Source: Acanthochlamys bracteata (Eukaryota > Streptophyta > Magnoliopsida > Pandanales > Velloziaceae). From it: 64,000 bases of DNA. The position numbers and the translations under genes are program-made. The notes below the pieces were generated by a model, which saw only the letters and a program-made list of their open reading frames with translations, was not told the origin of the DNA and searched no databases. Positions 1-11,000 of the stretch are shown here, one piece after another; the stretch's first letter is position 1; each line of letters opens with the position of its first letter. The DNA lies in the NCBI GenBank assembly GCA_019914995.1, contig CM034128.1, positions 8,744,501 through 8,808,500 of the forward strand, given 5' to 3'.

Positions 1-360
1 ACATGAATGGCATCAGTGGCATAGAGCCAAAGATAACTAAAAATTATCTTACTGCTAGCCAGCGCGAATCCTATTTGAGGTCATTTGAACGGCCTTCAAG
101 CTGGACCCTATTTAGGTATGATACCATGTCCATCACCATTTTCTCTGGTAAGTCTTCCCAGCAAGAAAAAAGTTTTCAAGTTGACCTGCATCGAAAAGGA
201 CCCTTGTAAGTTGTATGAATTACCTTGTGTATATATGAGATACCACAAAATAAGAGTATATTAAGCAGACCTTACGACGTTGTCTGTGAAGATCATTTCT
301 CTCTTCTCATACAGGTTCTGTTTTTCTTTCACTACTTGCCCACCAAGTCCCACACTTTAA
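1..360 (+). CDS. Possible 3' end of an unidentified plus-strand gene (partial)
   Basis: The open frame from the window edge contains the coding-looking stretch TASQRESYLRSFERPSSW. It runs to a good donor after base 205 (CCCTT|GTAAGT). A strong pyrimidine-rich acceptor (TCTCTTCTCATACAG) ends at base 314. Joining the two keeps the frame for 14 further codons to a TAA at 358-360. A competing donor after base 147 (CTCTG|GTAAGT) would give a different short tail ending at 372. I do not recognise the protein. The opposite strand also has short open stretches here (see findings), so even the strand is uncertain. Confidence 0.3.
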
Positions 361-2384
361 CCTCAACCACTGAAGCTTCCACAGGTAAAAAGCACTGCAG
401 TGGACAGATAACAATAGCCAATAAGAAATATTGTGTTATGGTTAACATTTTTGCTCCTGTGAACCATGACTGATAAGAATTTTCTTCCCTCTCGTACGAT
501 GGAATAGAACCACAATTTCATAGCAGAAAGACTATAATAAGGCAAAAAATGAGAATGAGCAGAAGTTTGACAGGTTCTTTAAAAATAGAGAATCAGATAG
601 TGCTTTCTAATGTATTACTGTAATAAGATCTTACCTGATTAGGAATTAGAAAGCCAGACTGGAAATTCTTGTCAACAGCAAAATCTTCATCGATGAAACA
701 TGGTCGTTCTGTTGTGTATTGGTTTAGCCATTTTGTTTAAGCGATAATATTTTGTGCTTTCTTCAAATAGTGAACGTAAGAAGATGAACGAAAATAATAA
801 TTCTTCAGTCATGGCCCTCACGGGGACTCATATAGAACAGCTGATGTATTTATCCTGAGATTAGTTCTAGATGGTGCTTCTTATTTTGACATGTGACGTA
901 CTTCAGAAAATAATATGAACATGCCTCTGATAGTCGCTGAAACTCGAAAAAATAAAAGACGGGAGGAGAAGAAGCGTATGCATCTAGTTCTCTTTTCTTT
1001 TTCCTTGTTTTAAAATTTAGCTGTTTTCGTTGACACTTATTTTTTTAATTTTGATTATAGGGGAAAGTGAGCAACGAAGGAAGCAGAATAGAAAAAACGA
1101 AAGGAATTGAGTAGAGGAGATCTAGTATCAAGCTCCAGTTATGTCAATTATAGTGTTGAGAGAGAACGATGCTTTTATGCTTTTAAGATAGTTGGTTGAG
1201 TGAATGCTTTATTTAAAGATACAGTAGGCGTAAAAATCAATTCAAATATCGAATACATGTCTAGTCAATTCAAAGTTGGAAACCCGTTTATGATATTTGT
1301 AAGCTGATATAGCTTACAATATTTTTACTAAAAAAAAGTCAATTAAGAGATGCCCTTGTTTGGTTAGACATTTTTGTTCTTGGAATCGAAATCCGGATGG
1401 ACGAGACCAATGTCATTCTCTTTTTTCGCCATTTGGTTCTCATTTGTAAAGAAATTGGCACTTATAGTTGCTTCTTTTGAGGATCGCTTGTTCTGACTCG
1501 GATACATTTCAATTTAGTTTTTCTATTTCGTTCGCGCTAAAATTGGATATATTTGATCATATTTAACTAAGTTTTAAATTTAGAATTTTTAATCTAAAAA
1601 TTACTGTTTATAGTTTTGCTAAAAAAACGATTGATGAGTTTCTGATTAAAAAATTATTTTAATTTTTAATTCTGTTTGAATAAATTTTATTATTTAAATT
1701 TTTTTCATAAAAAAATTAAATATACATTTGACTAAATTTATACTTATAAATGAATAATATAATAACTAAAATAATATATTATTAAAATTATGAATATAAT
1801 TTTATATTATTTAAATTTTTATATTAATATTTTGTATAACATAATAAAATTTTAGTAATATTTCTTATATTAATATTTATAAATCTATTAATAAATATAA
1901 TTATTTTAGATTATAATTGATTTTAAAATTATTATTTTTAATTACTTTTAAATATAAAATATATAATTATTATATATGATAATGAATAATGGTTAGTAAA
2001 TTTTGAGGAATGAATAAAAAATTCAGTCATACACTAACAAATTCAACCAATACGGTTGCCAAAAATAATAGTGCTTAGTTTGAAGTATAAAAAAAAAAAA
2101 AACCATCTTTCTGCATTTCTGCATTTGAGTACTATGACACACATGAAATTGGTACAAATAAGCTTGCATTCAACTTCCAACTCTTCCAGTATAAAATAGT
2201 CTCAACGCAAGTGTATGTTCGATAACAAATACAGTCATACATTCAAGTATGATATCCAACTCTCTCTTTAATCGATTACAAACAATAAGATCTCTTTCCC
2301 AACCACAATCAAATAAAAAAAACATAGTTGACATGTGATTGGATCCCAAACATCCCTAAAATTCTAATATACTATCATGCTTCC
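361..2384. other. Non-coding spacer
   Basis: The first part may be the 3' UTR of the plus-strand fragment at 1-360. A short minus-strand open stretch at 635-708 ends in a good donor (AATCAG|GTAAGA) but cannot be placed in a gene. From about 1540 to 2080 the DNA is almost pure A/T and looks like eroded transposon or low-complexity sequence. I see no gene here that I can support. Confidence 0.4.
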
Positions 2385-2543
2385 TTTGAAGGCTGGTTTA
2401 CGTATGGCATCCTGTAAGAATTCCATCTGATGTTGGATGCTTCATGGACTCTGAGTGTTGAAGTAGCATAGCTCTTGCGTAGCTCAAGCAGAGAAGTATG
2501 ATATGACCAGAGGGCCAGTTTGATATGCTCCAGTTCTCTTAAC
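2385..2543 (-). CDS. Likely last coding exon of an unidentified minus-strand gene
   Basis: The minus strand has a TGCAG acceptor followed by an open frame of about 52 codons to a TGA at 2385-2387. It begins LRELEHIKLALWSYH and ends in NQPSKEA. The residue mix is protein-like, not low complexity. The exon starts in phase 2, so an upstream exon must supply two bases. A TATA box and a probable leader exon lie at 4210-4330 on the same strand, so the intron(s) between would hold the minisatellite at 2763-3390. I could not find the intermediate exon(s) or recognise the family. A decayed gene is also possible. Confidence 0.4.
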
Positions 2544-2762
2544 CTGCACTTTGTTCATGATAATAATAAGAGAAACATCTTTTATGGATAAGAAAAATCT
2601 GCTTGCACTGCAAATTATAGTGCATACCTCGGTGTAATTATAGTACATATCAAATTAACATAGCATCCAAACCACCAAACTTTGAAAGCAGTAGAACTGC
2701 TTGCATTGCAAATACTTCAACTACCAACTGAGCATATATACTGTCCAACTTTTCCAAACTTT

Positions 2763-3390
2763 CAGACCTGTGTAGTATCACATAGCTTTCAAATAAAGCT
2801 AGCTAACTCTAGATAGCATCCATTCAACACCAAGAAAATATTATAGACCAGTGTAGTATCAAATAGCTTTTAGATTTTTATCACAAAGCCAGGTAATTCT
2901 AGGTAGCATCCCATTCAACACAAAAAAAAAAAAATCAAGAACGGTGAAATATCAAATAGTTTTCAGATTTTCATCACATAGTATGGTAACTCTAAATAGC
3001 ATCCACTTAAACACCAAAAAAACATCCAGATCAGTTAGTATTACATAGCTTTCAGGTTTTCATCACATAGCTAGCTAACTCTACGTGATATCCATTCAAC
3101 ACCAAAAAGAAACATTCCAGACCAGTGTAGCATCAAATAGCTTTCAGATTTTCATCACAAAGCTAGGCAACTCTAGGTAGCATCCATTCCAACACTAAAA
3201 AACCATCCAGACCAGTGTAGTATCACGTAGCTTTTAGATTTTCATCACAAAGTAAGGTAACTCTAAATAGCATCCTTTTCTACACCAAAAACTATCCAGA
3301 CCAGTGTAGTATCACATAGCTTTCAGATTTTCAACACAAAGTAAGGTAATTCTAGGTAGCATCCAGTTCAACACCAAGAAAAAGAAAATA
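2763..3390. repeat. Tandem minisatellite, about 7 copies of a roughly 90-bp unit
   Basis: The unit carries, in order, GACCAGTGTAGTATCA, CATAGCTTTCAGATTTTCA, TCACAAAG and AACTCTAGGTAGCATCCATT, then an A-rich linker. Copies begin near 2763, 2847, 2940, 3030, 3120, 3210 and 3298, giving spacings of about 82-93 bp. Most length variation is in the A-run linker. The copies are diverged from one another, so the array is not freshly amplified. It carries no open reading frame. Confidence 0.85.
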
Positions 3391-4209
3391 AATTCTAGAT
3401 TATCACAAAGTAAGATAGATCTTGCTAGTTTTCAGATCATCTAACCCCATACATATAACAGTAATATCAATAGAATACATCAACAAAGAACTAAGGTTAT
3501 ACTAAGGCAAAAGAATTACAAACTTAAGCAACTAAGATTATACCAAGGCTTTTTAATCTAATCCACAAAGTTCCAATCCTGCAGGATTTTCAATCTAATT
3601 TAACAGTCTAGGAAGATGTACCGAAATATACATTTTAACTTTTTGTATACTAGCCAGAGATTCTCAATTAATCATATGTATTTGAAAAGAAAATTTATAC
3701 ATAAGACCTTGAAGGCCTAAAACCAGTCACCAAATAGATTTTACGCATCTAACAACATCTATTAGTTGTGAATTTGACAAACTGAAGATACATGCTCTAG
3801 TGGTTTGAGAGCAGAACACTCGATCTCTCTACTAATTGAAGACGGACTTACATGCAATTTCACCAAGAAATTTCAAAATACAAAAAATATCGTAAGAGGA
3901 CAGATCTAGCTACCGTTATTCAACTAATTAAGATCTAACTAAATTCGAGAACATTCTCTTCAAGTATCAACAATATCTAGCTACCATTATTCAACAAGAT
4001 CTAGCTACCATTATTCAATAAGATCTAGCTTGAAATAAAGCAATGCTAAGTGATCTCAATATTGGGTATTAAAATCAACAAAACAATTCGTAATGAAAAA
4101 ATCCTAAATCTCAAAATCACAAACAGATTCGATTCAATTAAGAACAGAAAGAAATTCATTACAACAAATATCTCCACCGACGGAAGAAAGAATCGAAGAA
4201 CTGAAACCT

Positions 4210-4330
4210 CTCCGGCCTTGCTTTCTTTCGCCAGCGGAACCAACCCGAGCTAGAGAAGAACGAAAAATCGGGAGAGATGAAAAAAAGAGAGCCTGTGAGA
4301 AAAGCGTGGAGGTATGAGCTTTTATATAGT
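4210..4330 (-). promoter_or_regulatory. TATA box and probable leader exon, minus strand
   Basis: ACTATATAAA on the minus strand (4321-4330) is followed about 25-35 bases downstream by a C/T-rich leader. That leader runs into a GC-richer segment ending in a possible donor (CCGGAGAG|GTTTCAG, near 4220). The arrangement looks like a plant core promoter plus 5' UTR exon. It may serve the unidentified gene whose last exon is at 2385-2543. No ATG is visible in the leader. Confidence 0.4.
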
Positions 4331-4354
4331 GTTATAATTTCTCTAAATTAGTAC

Positions 4355-4720
4355 TGGTAGTGGTCATTTCGCATCACGACTTTGTATGAGCTTTTTCCAT
4401 GAACATACTCAACAAAAGTCTTCGATCAGATATTGTCTATGCTTCCTGGAGTGTTTGATAACTACAAAAACGCCAAAGCTATGACCAACCTGTACATTGC
4501 GATTGTGGATTCCATAAACAAGATAGAGTTTGATAATGTCAACATCCACAACTCTCGCATACAACAGATGGCTAGAGGTTCATGCTAGTCTCTGACGGAA
4601 TGTAGAGGAGATGCTGCAGGTACACAAGAAGCTCCCAACGCTATGGAGCTGCTATGTGAGAGGATCCAGGACGAACTGTCGGATGAAAATTTTGAAAGTG
4701 CTCTTGAAAAAAAAATTTAT
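4355..4720 (+). pseudogene. SRP54 M-domain pseudogene fragment
   Basis: The plus strand reads RITTLYELF, stop, then VFDQILSMLPGVFDNY, SRIQQMARGS, stop at 4586-4588, and after a frame change EMLQVHKKLPTLWS. This follows in order the cytosolic SRP54 M domain: FTLRIMYEQF, VFSMLPGF, ESRIMRIARGSG, EMLEEYKRLAKIWSKM. SRP54 binds signal sequences and SRP RNA in the signal recognition particle. Here the frame is broken by at least two stops and a frameshift. No intron or upstream G domain is present, so this is a dead fragment, possibly a 5'-truncated retrocopy. The assignment rests on motif order that I recognise, not on an alignment. Confidence 0.65.
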
Positions 4721-5998
4721 ATAACAAATTCCTTTTAAAAAAATATCTTTTTTATTTAATAAAATAATAAAAATATAATACAATCTTAATACATAAAGTT
4801 TTTATATTTTTAAATTTAAAAAATAATAAAGAAATATTTAAAAAATATAAAATAAAATAAATAAAAAGTAATTCCAGAGCTTCACGAGCTACGGCTTACC
4901 CACCAAACAGGCTTCAAATTTTGGTGAGTTTGAGACGCGTTTAGTAGTGTTTATAAAATTAAATTTTTTTAAAATAAAAATTTTTTTTTTAAAAATAAGT
5001 TTTTTTTTCAAAAAAATTAATAAAAATATATATCTCACTTCGCAAAATATTTCTACATTTTTTTATTTTATATATTTATAAAATATATATTAAAAAAAAT
5101 ATAAAATAAAAAAAATTAATAAGCAGTTTATCATAAACACCTTCTAGATTTCAGAGCATGAGACAACAATTTTGCAGAGACTGGTAGCTTGGACAAGTTC
5201 GAGTAGCAAAAACACCGCACTGAAAGTATACAGCTTGTTATGAAACAGACAACAAACTATATAGGTCGGTAAATGAATTATATTATACAGTTAATATTTT
5301 ACTTACAATAATATTTTATCAGATTACAAATAAAAAAGTTTTTATTTTAAGGCCCTACTAAAGACAATAGGTCCATTTACATCATTTAAAGGAGATTTTA
5401 ACAATTATTTTTGACCAAAAATATTTTAAAAATAAATTTATTTTTTTATTTTAATAAATTAAAAAAATAAAATCTTACTATATCAAATTTTTATTATTTT
5501 TTAAATTAAAAATTTTTTATAAAATATTATAAATTTTATAAAAAATTAATAAATAAATAAATAATAAAATTTTCCAAACACGGTAGATCTGGATCTCATT
5601 ATCAATAATAATCTTTTTCTTTTAAATTTAAAAAATTATAAAATTTTATAATACAAAAATATAGAATAAAAAGAAAAATAAATTTTTTTCCAAACACCCC
5701 TGTAGATCTGGATCTCATTCATTATCATTATCAATAATAATCAAGCTTGATCCGGATCAAATCCAGCTTGAAAAGTTGAAATATCTTTCAGACACAAGTC
5801 ACACGACACAAATATAACCCAAAAGACCGAATCTAAAACCGTGTTTCTCGTACCGACGCCAGTCTTTTAATTGTTTCTGCTTCTTCTCCGCTTTTTAAGT
5901 CGCTGAACTGCTGTTGAGCTCAACTCAACTTTCACTCGCTCACTGAAGCAGGCGGTTGCTTAAGCAGCAGTGGAAACTTATTCTCACCGCAGCCACCA
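4721..5998. other. AT-rich spacer with repeat copies; promoter region of the 6.0-kb gene
   Basis: 4936-5142 is a copy of the GTGCGTTTGG-ended element described below. 5402-5582 and about 5600-5700 are weaker or truncated relatives; both end in CCAAACAC followed by the same downstream bases GTAGATCTGGATCTCATT, which suggests a local duplication. The stretch from about 5800 is less AT-rich and probably holds the promoter and 5' UTR of the methyltransferase-like gene. I found no clear TATA box. Confidence 0.5.
4936..5142. repeat. AT-rich MITE-like element, family A copy
   Basis: It starts GCGTTTAGTAGTGTTTATAA and ends TTATCATAAACACC, an imperfect inverted pair. The interior is almost only A and T. 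It shares termini and interior order with the other family A copies. Confidence 0.5.
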
Positions 5999-7186
5999 AT
6001 GGCCGGCTCTGTTTCACTCAAAATCGGCGACGGAACGGCTCGTTTCCGCCGTGTCACCATCTACTCCTCCGCTCTTCACATTATCATGCTCTTTTCTGTT
6101 CTCACAACAAATCTCTTCGCTTTCTACGCCTTCACTTCTCACCAACCCTCTTCTTCTTCTTCGCATCATCGAAACATTTCTTTGATTTCAGAACACGTTT
6201 CATTGATCTTGCACGAGATCGAGATCTCCGAACGAAGGCTTCACCAAATCCAACGAGATCTCTCCGGTTTCGACACCATCGATCCTTCGAAACCTTCGTT
6301 ACCGTCGGAGCTTAAGCTCTTCCTCGCACGACACCCGCTACCGCTCGGCCGGGACTCGAAATCGGGAATCACATCGATGACGTCATCCATCGGTCACCTC
6401 TGCGCTCGATCTACCGATGCGTTGTCCAGCTTCATGTTTTACGATCCGCATTCGATTTGCCCTATCGATTCTTATTCTTCGGCTCGGAAATTGATTTCAA
6501 AAGCTTGCGAACCGTTGCCTCGCCGTCGTTGTCGGACTCTTTCTTCCTCGTTGCCCTTGCAGTTGAATCCTTTTCCGTTGTCGATATGGAATTCTACGGG
6601 TTTCTCTGGTCGTGGTGGCTATAATGGGTTTGATTATAACCTGTTTGTGAAAATTCGTGATAAGTTGGATTTTAAGATTGACGAAGTGTTGGCGTTGGCG
6701 AAGGGTGTGGTTAGGACAGGGCTTGATATTGCTGGCGGTGGCGGGAATTTTGCAGCAAGAATGGCTGAGAAGAATGTGACTGTTGTGACTACTACTTTGG
6801 ATTGTGGAGATGTTGCGGCAGCTAGGGGTTTGTTTTCGCTGATGATTAGTCCGGCGCACAGATTTCCCTTCTATGATTCGGTGTTTGATTTGGTCCATAC
6901 TATGCGTGGACTTGATGAAGGTGCTGCTGGGTCGGCGCAGTTGATTGAAGGGACAGATGCACTGGAGTTTTTATTGTTTGATATTGATAGGGTGTTGCGA
7001 ACTGGAGGGTTGTTTTGGATTGATAATTACCGGTGTGGAGATGAAGAGAGGAAAAGGGTTATGGCTAGGTTGATTGAGAGGTTTGGGTTTAAGAAGCTCA
7101 AGTGGGTAGTTGGAGAGCGACCAGATGCTGCGGGAAAGTTGCAAGTTTACCTATCAGCGGTCTTGCAGAAGCCTCCTAGAGTTTGA
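5999..7186 (+). CDS. Membrane-anchored SAM-dependent methyltransferase-like protein
   Basis: Intronless, 395 aa. Residues about 22-45 form one hydrophobic segment after a short basic N-terminus, fitting a type II Golgi/ER anchor. Residues 160-180 are Cys/Arg-rich (KACEPLPRRRC). Residues 237-258 contain the SAM-binding motif I (RTGLDIAGGGGNFAARM), followed by TTTLD and later FDLVHTM and DRVLRTGGLFWIDNY, typical of class I methyltransferases. The layout matches a plant family of single-exon putative methyltransferases related to the DUF248/QUASIMODO2 group, whose substrates are mostly unproven; involvement in cell-wall polysaccharide methylation is only inference. The ATG is the first in frame, follows a CACCA context, and is immediately upstream of the hydrophobic anchor. 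Confidence 0.85.
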   Translation: MAGSVSLKIGDGTARFRRVTIYSSALHIIMLFSVLTTNLFAFYAFTSHQPSSSSSHHRNISLISEHVSLILHEIEISERRLHQIQRDLSGFDTIDPSKPSLPSELKLFLARHPLPLGRDSKSGITSMTSSIGHLCARSTDALSSFMFYDPHSICPIDSYSSARKLISKACEPLPRRRCRTLSSSLPLQLNPFPLSIWNSTGFSGRGGYNGFDYNLFVKIRDKLDFKIDEVLALAKGVVRTGLDIAGGGGNFAARMAEKNVTVVTTTLDCGDVAAARGLFSLMISPAHRFPFYDSVFDLVHTMRGLDEGAAGSAQLIEGTDALEFLLFDIDRVLRTGGLFWIDNYRCGDEERKRVMARLIERFGFKKLKWVVGERPDAAGKLQVYLSAVLQKPPRV

Positions 7187-8008
7187 AAGCCAGTCAGTCT
7201 TGGTTGGGAAATGGGAAATGAGATTAGTGTCGAAGACACGAACGAAGGCATGAAAATCTTATCAATCTTTATGTTAAATTGGGTTCTGATTCATTACCAT
7301 TTATGCTACACAATTGTTTGTTATTGCTGAATACTATGTGGAAATAAATTTTGGATCAGTTGACATTTCATCTCATATGCTGATCGCAAATACAATGTAA
7401 TATGTAAGTGGTTAGTGGAGTAGTTTCATATTTTGCTTATAAATTCATTGCAAGAAATTGTAATATCTGCTAGAGTTTAGAAAGTACAAAAAGACATCGT
7501 TATTTGAACTCTTCGTTATTGGAAGCTCTTGTTCGAATTGAATACGAAAAAAGATCTGATTTACGTCTCTTCTTAGCCAAGTCTTCAGATCATGGAAATG
7601 TTTGCTGTTTTATTGTGTCATGCTTGTATGTTGCAAGCATGCGTAGTTTTCTCAAATATTGGCATACTGTTTTATTTCCTTTGATGTTCTTGCTCATCCG
7701 TATCTTTGCTTGTTTCCAAAAGCATGTATTAGAATGCACAAATTGGTAGCTTGCTGAAAACAAGAAGTAGGTTTGAAAACATTCCCTTCGTTCATGGAAA
7801 TCATACTACAATTACACCTTAGATCTAAAACTAACTTACAAGACAGAACAGCTACATGATAACATTGTAAGAACAACAATTTACAGAATCTCAGAAGTTG
7901 GCAGCAGTCTTAAGTTTGTAGTGCTTCCTGATCTGCTTCTTGGCATAGTGGTCAAAAGTAGAGTAGCAGAGAGTGCCAGGATGTACACAAAAGGCCTAAC
8001 ATTTTACT
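7187..8008. other. 3' UTRs between convergent genes
   Basis: The methyltransferase-like gene (+) and ARF5 (-) converge here. The sequence carries AT-rich 3' UTR-like stretches with several AATAAA-like motifs. An 81-codon plus-strand frame at 7504-7749 has no recognisable domain, splice support or codon bias, so I do not call it. Confidence 0.5.
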
Positions 8009-11000
8009 TCATGGAACTTGTTGATCCCAATCATATACACAGTCAAGTGAAGGACTCTGAATTATTTGATTAAATGTAGAACTATTCATAACCTGTGTGT
8101 CCTCATGGCTCATCTCCTGTACTTCAGTAACTGACAAGATCCTGATGCATCGAACACAATTGACAAATTCCCTAGAAACAATGTATGATATCAGCAACAA
8201 CTTTCAACAAGATAGTGATACTACTTCAGAAAATGATAACAAGAGGACTGTAGGATGGTGATACTATTTTGGATGAGTTGGCAAAATCCCCCTTGCCTAT
8301 GATCCACCATTAAAAGCAATAGAGGGTACGGCACAAACAAAATATGAAGCTGAAAATTTTTTCAGGTTCGACCCATTAGTATTCGTAGTATGAATGGTGT
8401 CATTACAGAGTCAAGAAACATTTCTTTGATGTTCTGTGTTTGTAGCTGTCATACATTTATAAATACCTACTCTATTAGACATATTGAACCTATATAGACT
8501 AATGAATCCTACAAACCCTATCGCATCCCATCCCATCCCCTGTACCAAATGAGCCCTAGTAAGTCTAATACTGAGAAAGGTTTATCTCAAGATAGGAAAG
8601 GATAAGTAAGACTTACTCCCATGGATCATCGCCAACAAGCAGAACATCATTCTCATAGTCGACATACACAAGCTTCCACTCAGAACAATTTGGGCTCTCC
8701 AGCTGCCCTTGAAGTCCAAACATGCATGCAATAGCAGACTTCAACTCTTCATAATTTTTAAAACGAGTCACATCTATTGACCTTCCCACAGATCCTAGCT
8801 TTTGGACCTGTGCCACAAAAAAAAAATACAAAGATAGTTTCATTTAGAAGTTTTATGAAACCTTTCCATAAGAAACATATCATGCTCTAACAGCGATATG
8901 GGAACCTTTGTGTATGTTCGCAAAGGTTGGGGACATGCTGGCTTCCAAGAACCATTGTTTAAAGCACTGTACTCATTAGCATCAATACTACTGGATGAGG
9001 CGCCCCCTGCGCAATCCCGTAAGGCAAAGGCCTGAGAGTCTACAAGACTAGCGGATGTAATCTGAGATTGGAGATCTTGCTCCGAAGTCAAGTTACTGAC
9101 CAGGCAATCTGGAAGAAAATGATAATTTGAATCTTTCAATGTGTTAAAGCTATGATAGATAGAATTTGGACTGCATGGATCAGTAATCCCATTACAAGCT
9201 TCAATCTGGAGGTCAGTGTGGACCGTCTTCTGGTTCCTATTCTCACCAAATAATTCTTGAACAGATATATCCTGTAAAGCTGTACCTTCTTCAAATGTTG
9301 ATCCATGCACCATAGATGGCAGGACAGATGTAGTTGCATTCTGTTCTTGGCATAAATTTGACTCCTGAGATCCGAAGCATGCATTTGGCAGTGTTGGAAC
9401 ATACAGGGGAGCAAGTGTGTTAGAGCCGTATGAAAATTGAAATGCATCCAAAGCATTATAGTTTTCTTGATTCAATGAGGAAAATATATCCCCTGGGGTG
9501 CAGGAATTGTTCCCTGGCGCAGACAGAAGTTGTGAACCCACGTTACAGGAGCCTCCCACTCTCAATGGGGCATGTACAGGTTGATGATCAGAAGAGTGGA
9601 ACAATAAATGTTGGCTATCAGGATGCAAAGAATGGTTGCTAATGGTGCTCGATTGTTGATTAATATTTGGCTCAGGCTGTTGCTGAGGTATCTGGCAATT
9701 AATGTTCTTCTGCTTAGCTGTGTGCACTACATTAGACCCTTTCTGCTCTGCATGAAACTGAGGCTTTACCTCTGAGTTTGGTTTCTGAAATGATGTATCA
9801 GATAGATTCACCAAATTCTCATCCAACTTTTTTGCTCCTACAGTTGATTTTGCATCTGCTTTTGAAGTAAACGATTCGTCCGAACTCTCTTGAGTTGTTT
9901 GTTCTTTTTTCTGACCTTTATTCAGAAGTCTTTGCTCAGCAATTGGTATATCTATCAAAGTTCCACTTGGCTTCGAAATTGCAGAAGAGGCACACTCCAT
10001 CTTATCAGGACACTGCTGGTCATGATTGTTATCGTTCCCTTTAATTTGTGCGGTAAACTTTTGCATAACAGGTACCTTGCTTTGCTGAATTGCTGTTCTA
10101 TCAACACACTCTTGCCGGAGAAATGAGCTTGTCGATGTACCACCTATTGCCAGAGGGGAAGAAACTACACAAGGAACATCGCTGGATGTGATGTTACTAA
10201 AGGCACTGCCATATGGTGGAAGATAGCATCCAAGTTTTCCATTCAGATTTGACGCCTGCTGTTTTAATAGCATATGCAACAGTTGTTCTGAATCAATACC
10301 AGAAAATATAGGACCAACTTTGAGTCCTCCCAGATCTGGGTGTGATGACAGAGCCTTAGTATCAACAAACCCTTCTTCGATTCTAGGCACTGCAAAAGAC
10401 ACATTTTCAAAAGTTAGAAAACATGTAATCACTTGATTTCAGGTCTGAATAATCCTCCTACATCTCATAAATATATTGTTCTCCTATGAGTAGTTTCAAA
10501 GATTGGAAGAAAGTAAACCCCTGAGTATCTTCTTGAGATGAAACATAAACAATACTATGCCTGCATGATCCCTCTTCAATAAAAAGGAGTTCTGCAACTC
10601 ACCAGAAAATCCAGGTAGGCATTGCCGTTTAAAACTTGTAGTCATATTAGGGAAAACAAAGAGACTTTCAGGAGTCTCTATTTCCCATAGACTGACCCGA
10701 TCTGGTCTTTCACCAAAACCATTTTCATCCCATTCCACCTGAGGAGAAGATACACTTTGAGCACGCTAGAAGTAGTCTGAAAATAAGGGTACAAGTCTGT
10801 GAAAGTTGAACCCACTTGTAAATTGCGCCATTTTGAATTAGGCCATCTCATTGGATCATAATCGCTAATCCCTATTACTGTGCCCATGTATCTGCAAGAG
10901 TAACTTGTAGTTTAGCAGATTTCCAAGACGTATTACTAGAGGCATCAGTCATGCTATCTAATTGAGTACAGAATACAAAACTTAAGAATCTGCCATCCTA

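Noticed and set aside
7504-7749. 81-codon plus-strand frame
   Set aside because: It lies in the 3' UTR region between convergent genes and has no recognisable protein features.
10496-10738. Separate 80-aa minus-strand ORF
   Set aside because: It is ARF5 exon 11 reading into intron 11, not an independent gene.
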